A stretch of 64,000 nucleotides of DNA from Arachidicoccus sp. (GTDB taxonomy: Bacteria; Bacteroidota; Bacteroidia; Chitinophagales; Chitinophagaceae): positions 1-64,000 of the forward strand of contig JAPWKH010000032.1 in NCBI GenBank assembly GCA_028283605.1, written 5' to 3'. Every line of letters begins with the position of its first letter. Within the stretch, counting starts at the first letter, position 1. The notes beneath the pieces are model-generated. The model was given only the letters and a program-made list of their open reading frames with translations, was not told where the DNA came from and ran no database searches. Made by a program: the position numbers and the translations under genes. Below, piece by piece: positions 49,941-60,068 of the stretch.

Positions 49941-51731
49941 TTAATACTGCGGATTTTGTTGTAATTGTGGCAGTTTGGATATTTCCGACAAAGGAAGCGG
50001 CCACAAATACATAGCTTCTTTAAAATTATGCTTGCGTACATTAAATACTTTATATGTTACAGTATTGCCTCTGTCAACCTCAAGTCCGTGCATTTGCTGA
50101 TTTTGGGTAGAGTCTGCAATCATCCATCTTCTTACATCAAAAAATCTATGACCTTCATACGCTAATTCTACTTGTCTTTCTTTCCTGATAATTTTCCTCA
50201 TTTCTTCCTTTGTTAATCCGTCAGGCAATAAATATGGACGAATTCCTGCTCTTTGCCTAATAGCTTCAATTGCCTGATAAACGGTTTGGTCTGGTCCTAA
50301 ATATTCGTTTTGAGCTTCTGCATAGTCGAGCAATATTTCTGCATACCTTATTAATGGCAGACATCTTGCACTTTGATTTATACCATTTTGAATAATACTC
50401 GGATCGAGCATTTTAAATATGTAGTACCCTGTAGGCGTACCTTTGTACACGGCATCTCCACTCGCAGCTACAGCAGGCGAAACTTTTGTATTCCAATAAA
50501 GCAAGACAGGTGATGGTTGGTTCGCACCGAAAGTAGTTCTCAATGTTGAGTCATGAATAATGGAATATCCCAAACGTGGATCTCTGTTTTTATAAGGGTT
50601 ATTCGGGTCGTAGCCGGAAGCAGGGTCAGTAATAGCCTTTCCGTTGCTCATGGGAAATGCATCCACTATTTCCTGATAAGGAAATGGCCCGCCCGATCCA
50701 CCTCTTGACGGAACATCCCACAAACCTTCCAGATATTTATTAGCATCCATCATTCTTGGCAAAATGTATTCATTATTATAACGCTGCGTAAATAGTTCTT
50801 GAAAACCATATCCGAGTTCTGCGGACTTACTTGTAGAATCAACATATAGTGAATAAGCATTCAATAATATAATTTGCTCGGCTGCATTTGCAGCTCTTTG
50901 CCAACGATTAGGGTCCGAATCGGGATATGCGACAATTGTATCCATACCGTTTCCTTCAGTTTTACCAATACCTCCATTGTTAAACAAAGGACTTGCAGCA
51001 TACAGGTATAAGCGCGCTTTTAATGCCAGACAAGTCCCCTTACTAGCTCTTCCGTAATTTGAGCCGGACTGTGTTAAAGGTAGATCTTGAGCTGCTGCAT
51101 CGCATTCTCCTGCAATATAATTCACACAACTTTCGAAAGAATTCCTTATTTGAGGCACTTGGTCACTCGCCGAATAAATAGTATCGCCAATAAGCGGCAC
51201 TCCACCGTAATGCTCGAGGAGCATAAAATAATACCAAGCTCTCAAAAAACGAGCTTCGGCTTTGGTCTCCGTTTTTAAGGATGAAGAAAAAGGGATAACA
51301 GGCAAATGTTTTAAAAACTGATTTACTGCGCGGATATTTGCATAAGGTATTTTCCATGCATCGTCCGGTACGATGGTGGGATTAACAGTTCCTGTCGCAA
51401 ATTCAATAAACCCGTTTGTACTGGATGAATTAGGACTCTCTGCTTCATCGCATGAAGCATCTAAACCAGCCGCATAATTGCCGCCATTGAATCGCTTGGG
51501 ATCGCTTGCAAAACCAATATTTACATAGATATTGTTCAAAAAATCCATTGCATTGGCACTATCAGAAAAGGTAGCTGCTTCATTCAGGCTCGTGGTAGAT
51601 GTTTGGTCCAGAAACCCATTTTTTTGACAACTCATCCATACAGCAATCAACATCAATAATACTGAATAATAAAATCGTGTTTTCATATTTATATTGTAAC
51701 AGAAGTAAATATTATTAGGCTGACAAAACAA
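49941..51731 (-). CDS. SusD/RagB family lipoprotein
   Basis: 596 aa; KAEARFLRAWYYFMLLEHYGGVPLIGDTIYS; IRKERQVELAYEGHRFFDVRRWMIAD. Confidence 0.95.
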   Translation of the reverse strand: MFCQPNNIYFCYNINMKTRFYYSVLLMLIAVWMSCQKNGFLDQTSTTSLNEAATFSDSANAMDFLNNIYVNIGFASDPKRFNGGNYAAGLDASCDEAESPNSSSTNGFIEFATGTVNPTIVPDDAWKIPYANIRAVNQFLKHLPVIPFSSSLKTETKAEARFLRAWYYFMLLEHYGGVPLIGDTIYSASDQVPQIRNSFESCVNYIAGECDAAAQDLPLTQSGSNYGRASKGTCLALKARLYLYAASPLFNNGGIGKTEGNGMDTIVAYPDSDPNRWQRAANAAEQIILLNAYSLYVDSTSKSAELGYGFQELFTQRYNNEYILPRMMDANKYLEGLWDVPSRGGSGGPFPYQEIVDAFPMSNGKAITDPASGYDPNNPYKNRDPRLGYSIIHDSTLRTTFGANQPSPVLLYWNTKVSPAVAASGDAVYKGTPTGYYIFKMLDPSIIQNGINQSARCLPLIRYAEILLDYAEAQNEYLGPDQTVYQAIEAIRQRAGIRPYLLPDGLTKEEMRKIIRKERQVELAYEGHRFFDVRRWMIADSTQNQQMHGLEVDRGNTVTYKVFNVRKHNFKEAMYLWPLPLSEISKLPQLQQNPQY

Positions 51732-51880
51732 AATTTTTTCATCATAAAATTTGAAATACTCAATAGTTTCAATATCGCCTTACCATTTTTATAAGAATGT
51801 ATATAAAAGACACATAAACCAAAAGCCACCTCTACTGTGAATTTATTTTCAGTTAGACTTTCGGGTTGTTTTATTTTATG

Positions 51881-52444
51881 CTAATTCAGTTCATAACGGT
51901 ATTGCAACTTACATTTAATAATTTTCAGCGCTTTTATGATATGCTTTTCTACAGTAGAAACAGAAATATTTAATTCTCTGGAAATATCTTTATAAGAATA
52001 ATTTTTTTTTCTGCTCAATAAATAAACTTCTTTACATTTTTCAGGCAGGGAAAATATTACCCTGTTCATATATGCATTCAATTCTTTTGTTTCATAATCA
52101 TCTGAATAAACGCTTCTATTTTTATTCATCCACGATATTTCATCATAACAGCAAACATGTATGCGTCGGTCACGTTTGTTATTAATAATCCTATAGTGTA
52201 GCATCTGATATAAATATGCCTTTAAGGATACATTAATATTTATGCCGGAGGCTTTTTGAATTAAAGTGATAAACACATCCTGTACAATATCTTTTATTTC
52301 TACAAATGCTCCCATTTGACGATATGCTTCACGAGTCAAGCAATCCCAATATCGTGCATAAATTTGCTCAAATGCATCTATATTACCATTTCGGAAAGAT
52401 TCAAATAATTCTTCATCGGAAGTGTATGCTAAAGTTTTCATCAT
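51881..52444 (-). CDS. ECF RNA polymerase sigma-70 factor
   Basis: 187 aa; FEQIYARYWDCLTREAYRQMG..IKDIVQDVFITLIQKA...YKDISRELNISVSTVEKHIIKALKIIK. Confidence 0.92.
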   Translation of the reverse strand: MMKTLAYTSDEELFESFRNGNIDAFEQIYARYWDCLTREAYRQMGAFVEIKDIVQDVFITLIQKASGININVSLKAYLYQMLHYRIINNKRDRRIHVCCYDEISWMNKNRSVYSDDYETKELNAYMNRVIFSLPEKCKEVYLLSRKKNYSYKDISRELNISVSTVEKHIIKALKIIKCKLQYRYELN

Positions 52445-52587
52445 TATGCCGTTTAAAGTTCTCCTTTATAAAATTTTCGCCCTTTATAAAATAACTAACA
52501 TTAATAAACTTAATAAGAAAATAAATAGCCATGATTTTATAATTATCAGCTTTAACATCATGGGAAATTTAACACAAACGTAAATAA

Positions 52588-52601
52588 CTAAATCGATTTA
52601 G
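52588..52601. promoter_or_regulatory. Candidate LacI-type operator palindrome
   Basis: CTAAATCGATTTAG, perfect 14-bp palindrome with central CG, upstream of the ECF sigma gene. Confidence 0.35.
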
Positions 52602-52697
52602 CAAAATAAAAATAAAAAAAATTTAACGAGACAATACATCATTTTAAAACCACAATTATTTGTGTATGAAGAAAAATTACAGTAAGAATTGTTCCCC

Positions 52698-55031
52698 TTA
52701 TTCAATGCCCCAATTCATGTTCGGTTTATCGCACATTTGCAATTCCAAAGTTCCGCCTGCTACAATGTCTTTATAATCAAGAAAGCATTTATTGTAAGGC
52801 TTTCCGTTCAGCTTAGCGCTTTGGATATAAATATTGGAAGAAGAATTGTTACGTGCTATAACAGTAAAAATGTTCTTGTTGTCCGCACCGGTTTCTATCG
52901 AAATTTTATTAAAAACGGGACTTGTAATTTCGTATCTCGTATCGCAAGGACAAACCTGATATAATCCGCTTGCAGCTAATACATACCAAGCCGACATTTG
53001 TCCTACATCATCATTGCCGACCAAGCCCTCAACAGAATTGTGATATGCTCGTGCGCAAATCTCGCGCGACCATTTTTGCGTTAACCATGGTGCGCCAATT
53101 CTGTTAAACAGAAACGAAATATGATGAACAGGTTCGTTGGCATGATTATAATAATTATTCCACATCATATCCTGTGGTGTTTTCTCAAAAAAGTTTTGCA
53201 GGTCAGCGATTGTTTTTTGTTTTCCACCCATCATATTTACCATTCCCTCAATATCATGCGGCACAAACCAACCTTGCTGATAGGGATTGCTTTCCATGCA
53301 ACCGTAACCTTGCGCCAAACGGCCATCATCAGGTAAGGGCAGCCAGTTTCCATTTGCATCTTTCGGACGAAACCAATGTGCAGTTGTATCAAAAATATTT
53401 TTGTAATCTTTTGATTTAGCAAAATATTCTTCAGCAACGTTATTCTTTCTTAAGTCTTTTGCTAATCGAGCTATACACCAATCGTCAAAAGCATATTCCA
53501 TCGTTTCGGAAATGCTGTTATTGGCGTAACCATTTTTCCCGTTGTCAAATTTCCTGCAAGTATTTAATGCAAATTCAAACGCTTTTTTCACATCGTAGCT
53601 GCGAATATTTTTTGCATACGCATCCGCCAATACGACTACAGCAGGATTGCCTAACATACAGCCTGTATAAGCATTCAATAATTCCCATCTTGAGAAATAT
53701 TGTGAGTCTGTTCGCTCCGCGAGTTTTGTTAAAGAATTAATTTCATCATCTACTACTTTTGGTTCAATGATCGTCAGCAAAGGAAATTCGCTGCGGAAAA
53801 CATCCCAGCCGCTGAAAATGGTTCGTTTAGAAAATGAATCTGTTGTATAAATCTTTCCATCGCCGTCGAAATATTGTTTGTTTACATCCTGCACATTACG
53901 TGGATCAATCATTGCATGATATAATGCTGTATAAAAAACTGTTTTTTCTTCTTCCGTGCCGCCATGAATAGTCATTTTCGAAAGCGCTTTGTTCCATAAA
54001 TCACGCGTCTGCTGAAGCACTTTATCGAAATTCCACGCAGGTATTTCTGCTTGCAAATTTTCTTTTGCATTATCCATACTGACGAATGATATTCCTGCTT
54101 TCATCAGCACCTTTTCATTTTCATTGGTAGAGAACTCTGCATAAAACCCTAAGTGCTTTCCTTCTTTTTCTTTAGCACCTTTTAGGACATCTGCTTTTGC
54201 AATTATATCTTGATAACGGTCGCTTTCTATATCTTCTCTTTTTCTACTCCAACCGTCAGGAATATCTGCACTCCACACGCCATAGTTTTTTAAAGGCTTA
54301 CTGAATTGTGCATAAAAATAAACTGTATAGTTTGCCTTTCCCACGCCATCGCCCCAACCGCCGCCGTCGGGCGTGCATAGCATCCAACCTTGTATTGTGT
54401 TGTCGTCATTTACTTTTACAAATTCCTTTGTTGCCGTTCCGCCAACACGTCTTGCCAAATCTATCTGAATACGCGATTGATTATTTTTCGGAAAAGTAAA
54501 ACGAAGTATTCCGCTGTGCGGCGCTGCCGTCATTTCCGCGCGAATGTTATAATCCGTAAGAGTTGCGGCATAATAACCTGCTGATGCTTTTTCATCTTTT
54601 TTAGAATAACGCGAACGATATCCATCTTCCGGATGTTCAGGTTTTCCCGCAGATGTTTTGAGCGGCCCTGTCGTGGGCATTACTAAAAAATTTCCTAAAT
54701 CGCCATACCAGCCTATACCGCTCATTTGTGTAAAAGCAAAACCTTCTATCGTAGTATTTTCATAGCTGTAACCCGAACCATTATCGCCGCCCGTTACGGT
54801 ATTCGGACTTACTTGCACCATTCCGAAAGGAGTTGTTGCGCCGGGAAATGTTTTTCCCAAACCGTGATAAATACCCGCTTTGCCCGTGCTTGTACTTGCG
54901 CCAATGAATGGATTTATATAATCTGCAGGTTCTTTCTTTGTAATGTTTCTTTGGCCTTTACAGAAAGTTATCGATAACAAATAAATAAGACAGATGCAGT
55001 AGATTTTTCTATTGTTCATGAAACTATACAA
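52698..55031 (-). CDS. GH92-family alpha-mannosidase
   Basis: 777 aa; YINPFIGASTSTGK..HGLGKTFPGATTPFGMVQVSP; GWDVFRSEFPLLTI; GNDDVGQMSAWYVLAASGLYQVCP. Confidence 0.95.
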   Translation of the reverse strand: MYSFMNNRKIYCICLIYLLSITFCKGQRNITKKEPADYINPFIGASTSTGKAGIYHGLGKTFPGATTPFGMVQVSPNTVTGGDNGSGYSYENTTIEGFAFTQMSGIGWYGDLGNFLVMPTTGPLKTSAGKPEHPEDGYRSRYSKKDEKASAGYYAATLTDYNIRAEMTAAPHSGILRFTFPKNNQSRIQIDLARRVGGTATKEFVKVNDDNTIQGWMLCTPDGGGWGDGVGKANYTVYFYAQFSKPLKNYGVWSADIPDGWSRKREDIESDRYQDIIAKADVLKGAKEKEGKHLGFYAEFSTNENEKVLMKAGISFVSMDNAKENLQAEIPAWNFDKVLQQTRDLWNKALSKMTIHGGTEEEKTVFYTALYHAMIDPRNVQDVNKQYFDGDGKIYTTDSFSKRTIFSGWDVFRSEFPLLTIIEPKVVDDEINSLTKLAERTDSQYFSRWELLNAYTGCMLGNPAVVVLADAYAKNIRSYDVKKAFEFALNTCRKFDNGKNGYANNSISETMEYAFDDWCIARLAKDLRKNNVAEEYFAKSKDYKNIFDTTAHWFRPKDANGNWLPLPDDGRLAQGYGCMESNPYQQGWFVPHDIEGMVNMMGGKQKTIADLQNFFEKTPQDMMWNNYYNHANEPVHHISFLFNRIGAPWLTQKWSREICARAYHNSVEGLVGNDDVGQMSAWYVLAASGLYQVCPCDTRYEITSPVFNKISIETGADNKNIFTVIARNNSSSNIYIQSAKLNGKPYNKCFLDYKDIVAGGTLELQMCDKPNMNWGIE

Positions 55032-55132
55032 TGATTGATTAAATTCTATTTTTCAATTTTCAATATTAAAGTAAAATCTGGCGAACTAAGGAACCATCTA
55101 AGACAATTATACAATGATAATTATGAAGATTT

Positions 55133-55222
55133 TTAACCGCAAAGTACTCAAAGTATTTCGCAAAGAGAATAAAGTAATCTTAGCGAACTTTGTGTAAACC
55201 TTAGTGTTCTTTTCGGTTTCAA
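55133..55222. repeat. CGCAAAG-rich intergenic repeat
   Basis: accgcaaagtactcaaagtatttcgcaaagagaataaagtaatcttagcgaactttgtgtaaaccttagtgttc. Confidence 0.5.
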
Positions 55223-55245
55223 TTAATTTAAACAGTTTCTAAAAA

Positions 55246-57627
55246 CTACAACATATACGTGTTGCTTTCTGCGTGAAGCAGATATTCTTTTGCTTTCCAA
55301 ACCAATTTTCCAGATGTATTTTCCGGCAATGAAATATTGATTTTCCATTTCCCGTTTTGCAATTGATACTTCACCGAAATTTTACCTTTCGGATGTGGGA
55401 TTTCTCCACTCACACTCGTCAAACTTCCTAAATGCGGTTCTATTTTAATTTTTTTAAAACCGGGGGCATCGCTGTCAACACCTAAAACAGTTCTGTAAAA
55501 TTCTATATTCGGGCTGCTGCCCCAAGCATGGCAATCGGAACGAGTAGTTGCCAAATCGGAATATTCTGCCCACGTGGTTAATCCCATTTTAATATTGTCG
55601 CGCCAAATATCCAGCCAATTCATATAATCATTTCCCAAGCCGCCTTTTATTAAGGCTTGGTGCAAATAATATTTAAAGTAAATGCTGCATTGCGTCAGCG
55701 ATTTATCGGAAAGCATTTTTTGACAAATACCTTTTCTTTCCGCGGAATCCGCAAGGCCGGCAAGTATCGCTAAAGAATTTACGTGCTGGGAAAAACTGTT
55801 TTTATCAATATTATCCGCGTACAAATTTTTACCCGCAACCCAGTATTTTTTATTAATCGTTTTCTTTAGTTGCAACGCTTTCGCTGTGTACATTTTCGCA
55901 TAATCTTTCAGTCCTATTTCTTTTTCCATTTGCGCCGCGCTTTGATAAGACAGCAACAACTGCAAATCAAATATAGCTGCGCAACCATCAGCGCCATTAC
56001 TTCCGCCCGCAAAATTGCCAGACCAATCTACAAACGCCCAATACGGCATATTTTTTATCGAACCGTCGGGTTGTTCATACTTGCTGAAAAAATCGAGTAT
56101 ATCTCTTTCTCCAATCAATTTACTTTTAATAAAATCATCATCGCCGCGATACATCCAATAGTCGTGCAACATACAGATATACCACAATGAAAACGTTGAA
56201 ATAATCTGCGCTCCGTTGGACGGATAACAGCTTCTGGTAATGCCTTCCGCTAAGCGCGAATGATCTATTTGCGAAATGGCATTGCGCGCCAGTCTGTCAT
56301 CGTTTGTATTAAAATAAGAAACCAAAGCCTGAATGCGCGTGTCTCCGATGTATTGCAATTGCTCATAATATGGACAATCGGTATAAGATTCCCAGGCGTT
56401 AAGCCGAGCCGTGCGCCAGCCAATATCGAGTATTTGTTTTATTGTAGTATCAGTAGAATTAAATGTGGAAATTCGTTTAAAAGGATAAGCTGTAAACGTT
56501 CCATATAAATCATCAATTATCAACGGTTCATCTTTTGTATGTACGACTAAACGGATGTATCGATAAGTACGAAAGTTCAAAGTGGTGAAAGATTGATTGT
56601 TTTGTCCGTTAGAAATTAAACTATCTACTCTTCCAATAAATTCTTTACCATCCACATCGTTGCGGTTTCCTTTACGCGTGCCGTTTGTTCCTTTTTCATA
56701 CAATGCTTCGGCATATCCCAAAGAAATACCTGCATCTTTTCCACCGCTGAAATTCAGCGTTACATAAGCATTTGTTTCAACGGTTTGATCGAGCAACAAA
56801 ACGGCTGTGGTATTGGCAGGCACAGTTAAGGAAACTTTTTTAGAAGGAAATTCGGAAGGAACATTTACGCCAATCGCATAGCGCAATTTAGGAATACGCT
56901 GATACGTCATTTCTCTCGGCGGCAACGGGGATGGAACTAAATTCCAATCGCCGCCCCAAGACATTCCTTTGAGTTTTCCGTCACTGATTTTAGTGGCGAA
57001 TGCCCATCCGCTATCATCAAAATCTTCTGCTGTCCAATCGCCTTTCACAGCATCGTTCATATTGACCATTTCGCCTTTACTTGCTGCGAAGAAATATCCG
57101 GGAACAGGTTTATGACCTTTATCATTCATACATTTCCACGATTCATTTGTATTTAATATTTCTTCGAGTTTTGAATTGCCTTGTATAATAAATGCGGTAC
57201 GAATAGTTACTTGTGCAGAAGGTTTATATTGCGCTTCGTTCCAGACAATAGCAGCTATTTCGTTATCGCCTGTTTTTAAACAAGGCGATAAATCTGTCGT
57301 TTCATAATTCCAGTAATAAGTATCGCTGCGCGTTGGACCTAATGAAACTAATGTTCCGTTTACATACAATTTGTAACGATTGTCCGCCGAAATGTGAATA
57401 ATAAAAGAAGACGGTTTATTATTGAGATTAATTTTCTTTCTGAAATAATAAACGCCGTATTCAGTCCCTGCATCATTCGGCGCACCAATCCACTGAGCAT
57501 TCCATGCTCTTTCTTTGGATGCATTTGTTTGAGCGCAAATGCTCTTTGCAATAAAGAGCATTAAAATACTTAGCAGCGTGAATGCAGTAAAATATCTCAC
57601 AAATAAATTTTTCTCTTTGTTTATCAT
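55246..57627 (-). CDS. GH78-like alpha-L-rhamnosidase
   Basis: 793 aa; WNAQWIGAPND..YYFRKKINL..; YTDCPYYEQLQYIGDTRIQALVSYFNTND; GLTTWAEYSDLATTRSDCHAWGSSPNIEFYRTVLGV. Confidence 0.9.
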   Translation of the reverse strand: MINKEKNLFVRYFTAFTLLSILMLFIAKSICAQTNASKERAWNAQWIGAPNDAGTEYGVYYFRKKINLNNKPSSFIIHISADNRYKLYVNGTLVSLGPTRSDTYYWNYETTDLSPCLKTGDNEIAAIVWNEAQYKPSAQVTIRTAFIIQGNSKLEEILNTNESWKCMNDKGHKPVPGYFFAASKGEMVNMNDAVKGDWTAEDFDDSGWAFATKISDGKLKGMSWGGDWNLVPSPLPPREMTYQRIPKLRYAIGVNVPSEFPSKKVSLTVPANTTAVLLLDQTVETNAYVTLNFSGGKDAGISLGYAEALYEKGTNGTRKGNRNDVDGKEFIGRVDSLISNGQNNQSFTTLNFRTYRYIRLVVHTKDEPLIIDDLYGTFTAYPFKRISTFNSTDTTIKQILDIGWRTARLNAWESYTDCPYYEQLQYIGDTRIQALVSYFNTNDDRLARNAISQIDHSRLAEGITRSCYPSNGAQIISTFSLWYICMLHDYWMYRGDDDFIKSKLIGERDILDFFSKYEQPDGSIKNMPYWAFVDWSGNFAGGSNGADGCAAIFDLQLLLSYQSAAQMEKEIGLKDYAKMYTAKALQLKKTINKKYWVAGKNLYADNIDKNSFSQHVNSLAILAGLADSAERKGICQKMLSDKSLTQCSIYFKYYLHQALIKGGLGNDYMNWLDIWRDNIKMGLTTWAEYSDLATTRSDCHAWGSSPNIEFYRTVLGVDSDAPGFKKIKIEPHLGSLTSVSGEIPHPKGKISVKYQLQNGKWKINISLPENTSGKLVWKAKEYLLHAESNTYML

Positions 57628-59013
57628 TGCACTTTATCCAACTCTATTTCGTGCGTTACCGGTTTGTTTATAGTATATATTTTATCTACAAGTTGTTTCA
57701 TTTGATTATCCCAAATTTCACGAACATTTTTGTAATGTCCTGCAATAAATGCATCCCTGTTTCCGCGAACAAACGGATTGGTTGCAGCAGCTTCATTTAC
57801 AGAATTTAAAGCGGTTATATCATCATGAAACAACAGACCTTTATCTTGCAAAAAAGAATATTCCACCCACAAATAATCGCGAAGTTTTCTTTCTATTGCC
57901 CAACGCTCTTCGTTCAGCTCCATAACTTCAGATGCCTGCTGATACTCAGGAGTATTTTTTTGTTCTGCCAGATTAATTCCTTTTGCCAGTGCATCTGCAG
58001 ACCACTCTCCTATTTTTCGTCCGTCAATTTTTAAAATATAATTTGCCTTCGGTAAATTGCTGACAGCCAATTGCTCATTATCAAATTCTTTCATAAACGG
58101 AATAACCGATAACGCCGCCGAAGCTGGCTTCGTCTCTTCCCAGCCGCGTACAATTGTGTCGACAGGAAAAGGCAATGATTTTGCCAGATAGCTGAACTTT
58201 AAAACATTTGGCGAAACTTTCAATTGTGATATAGTACAGTTCTCAGCGTTGCTTACTTTTCCTGCTTTAGCATCTATCAAAATGTTGGCAACATCTTTAC
58301 CCGCAAGCCCTTGTTTTTGTAAGATAATGGAAGCCATTACCAAATGTCCATCTTCATCAGGATGAATTCTGCCCGAACCCTGCAACGTAAAAGAAGAATC
58401 TCTTTTTTGCTCTCTTTCATTGATAGCGGTCATTGGACGGTTAAGGTCGATAAAACCCCAATGATTTTGCTCGGCTGATGCTTGTTGAAAACTGTCAATT
58501 CTCAACATCGCTTTATTTTTTCCGGGAAAGTTCTGACTTTTCAGTTTCGCCGTTTCATCGAACGGTGAAGAAGACATTATTACTTTTTTCGCTTGAGGAT
58601 AATCCTGAAAACGCTTTTCTATTTTCTTATAATCTTCATAAGACTTTGCCACCTTTTTTTGCAGCTTGCTCCAATGAATCCGGCCGTAAATATTCGTAAT
58701 AACCAGCATCGTTCATACCAAAGGTGAGAAAAATAATAGTAGGCTTTTTTGCGAAAACATCAATGTCCAATCTGTTATACATTTGCCCAGCCACATCGCC
58801 GCCGATGCCGCAGTTAAATATCTGAATTTTCCTGTCGGGAAAATGAGTCATGTAATACAGCCAAATGTAAGAATGATAATGTCCGCCGTGTGTAATACTA
58901 TTGCCAAGGAAAGCGATCCTGTCGCCGCTTTTAAACACTTGAATATCCTGAGCTCTTGCAGATAAACAAAATAATACCGATAGAACATGTATTAAAATAA
59001 ATCGCCGTTTCAT
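57624..59013 (-). pseudogene. SGNH/GDSL hydrolase, split by a frameshift in an A7 run (~58653-58659)
   Basis: 58636-59013: DRIAFLGNSITHGGHYHSYIWLYYMTHFPDRKIQIFNCGIGGDVAGQMYNRL...GMNDAGYYEYLRPDSLEQAAKK; 57624-58709 continues KVAKSYEDYKKIEKRFQDYPQAKKVIMSSSPFDE. Confidence 0.85.
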
Positions 59014-59050
59014 CTGTTTATTTTTTATTGTTTTTTAATTGTCGGATGGA
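59011..59050 (-). repeat. Leader repeat copy B (upstream of and including start codon of the SGNH gene)
   Basis: catctgtttattttttattgttttttaattgtcggatggaa, near-identical to copy A. Confidence 0.75.
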
Positions 59051-59114
59051 AGAAGCCAAAATAATCATCACTTTAGGTATGAAAAACTGATATGGCTCAT
59101 TTCATTTTGTATAT

Positions 59115-59990
59115 TTAATTTTTTTGGATAAAAAAGTTATGCATAAATAAAAGTTCATACTGAACTGAATTTGCCCAATAATCCCATGTGTGCGCACCTG
59201 GACGTGTGATAAAATCATGATCAATTTTATCATATAACAATTTGTTGTGCAAAGCTAAATTTTGCTGATATAAAAAATCGTCCGAACCACAATCTATAAT
59301 CAATTTCAAAGAATCATTTTTCAGCAAATGTATTAAACCCATTACGCTATGACTCTCCCACCTCTCCGGGAATTTCGCATAAGGCCCTAAAATTTTTTCG
59401 ATTCCAAAGGAATCCGCAATGCCTGTAATATCAACCGCACCACTCATGCTACCTGCTGCACCATATTCATCCTGATGTTTAAATGCAAGGAACATTGCAC
59501 CATGACCGCCCATGCTTAGGCCCAAAATAGCACGCCCATTTCTGTTTTTAACTGTGGTAAAATGACCGTCTATCCATTGCACCAATTCTTTTGATATATA
59601 AGTTTCATACTGGCTGCTCTTATCAACCGGACTATCGAAATACCAGCCAGCAAATCCGCCGTCGGGGCAAACAATGATGAAATCATATTCATCTGCATAT
59701 GTTTTTATAGCGGGAACTTTGGTAATCCAGTCAGAATAACTACCAGAATATCCATGCAATAAATAAACAACAGGAAGCGATTTTTTTTCTTTATAATCAT
59801 CCGGTACTATCACTACAGATTTTACATTCCGTTCCATAGCGACACTGTAAACAGAAATTGTATCAACCTTAGCTGCTTTTAATAAAATATTAGTAGAGAA
59901 AATAAAAATGAATAGCAGAATTGTTTTAAAATAATTCATTTGCAAAATTGTTTGTAATAATAATTCAAATCTTACTTTTTTAAGAAACAT
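59115..59990 (-). CDS. Secreted esterase (alpha/beta hydrolase, CE1/esterase-D-like)
   Basis: 291 aa; PVVYLLHGYSGSYSDW; GRAILGLSMGGHGAMFLAFKHQDEYGAAGSMSGAVD; GAHTWDYW. Confidence 0.88.
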   Translation of the reverse strand: MFLKKVRFELLLQTILQMNYFKTILLFIFIFSTNILLKAAKVDTISVYSVAMERNVKSVVIVPDDYKEKKSLPVVYLLHGYSGSYSDWITKVPAIKTYADEYDFIIVCPDGGFAGWYFDSPVDKSSQYETYISKELVQWIDGHFTTVKNRNGRAILGLSMGGHGAMFLAFKHQDEYGAAGSMSGAVDITGIADSFGIEKILGPYAKFPERWESHSVMGLIHLLKNDSLKLIIDCGSDDFLYQQNLALHNKLLYDKIDHDFITRPGAHTWDYWANSVQYELLFMHNFFIQKN

Positions 59991-60068
59991 AACAAGACCA
60001 AAACCTCTATGTCAATAAAATTATTAACAAATAAATCTGCTGAATGTTGCCGACATTGATCTGGGACA

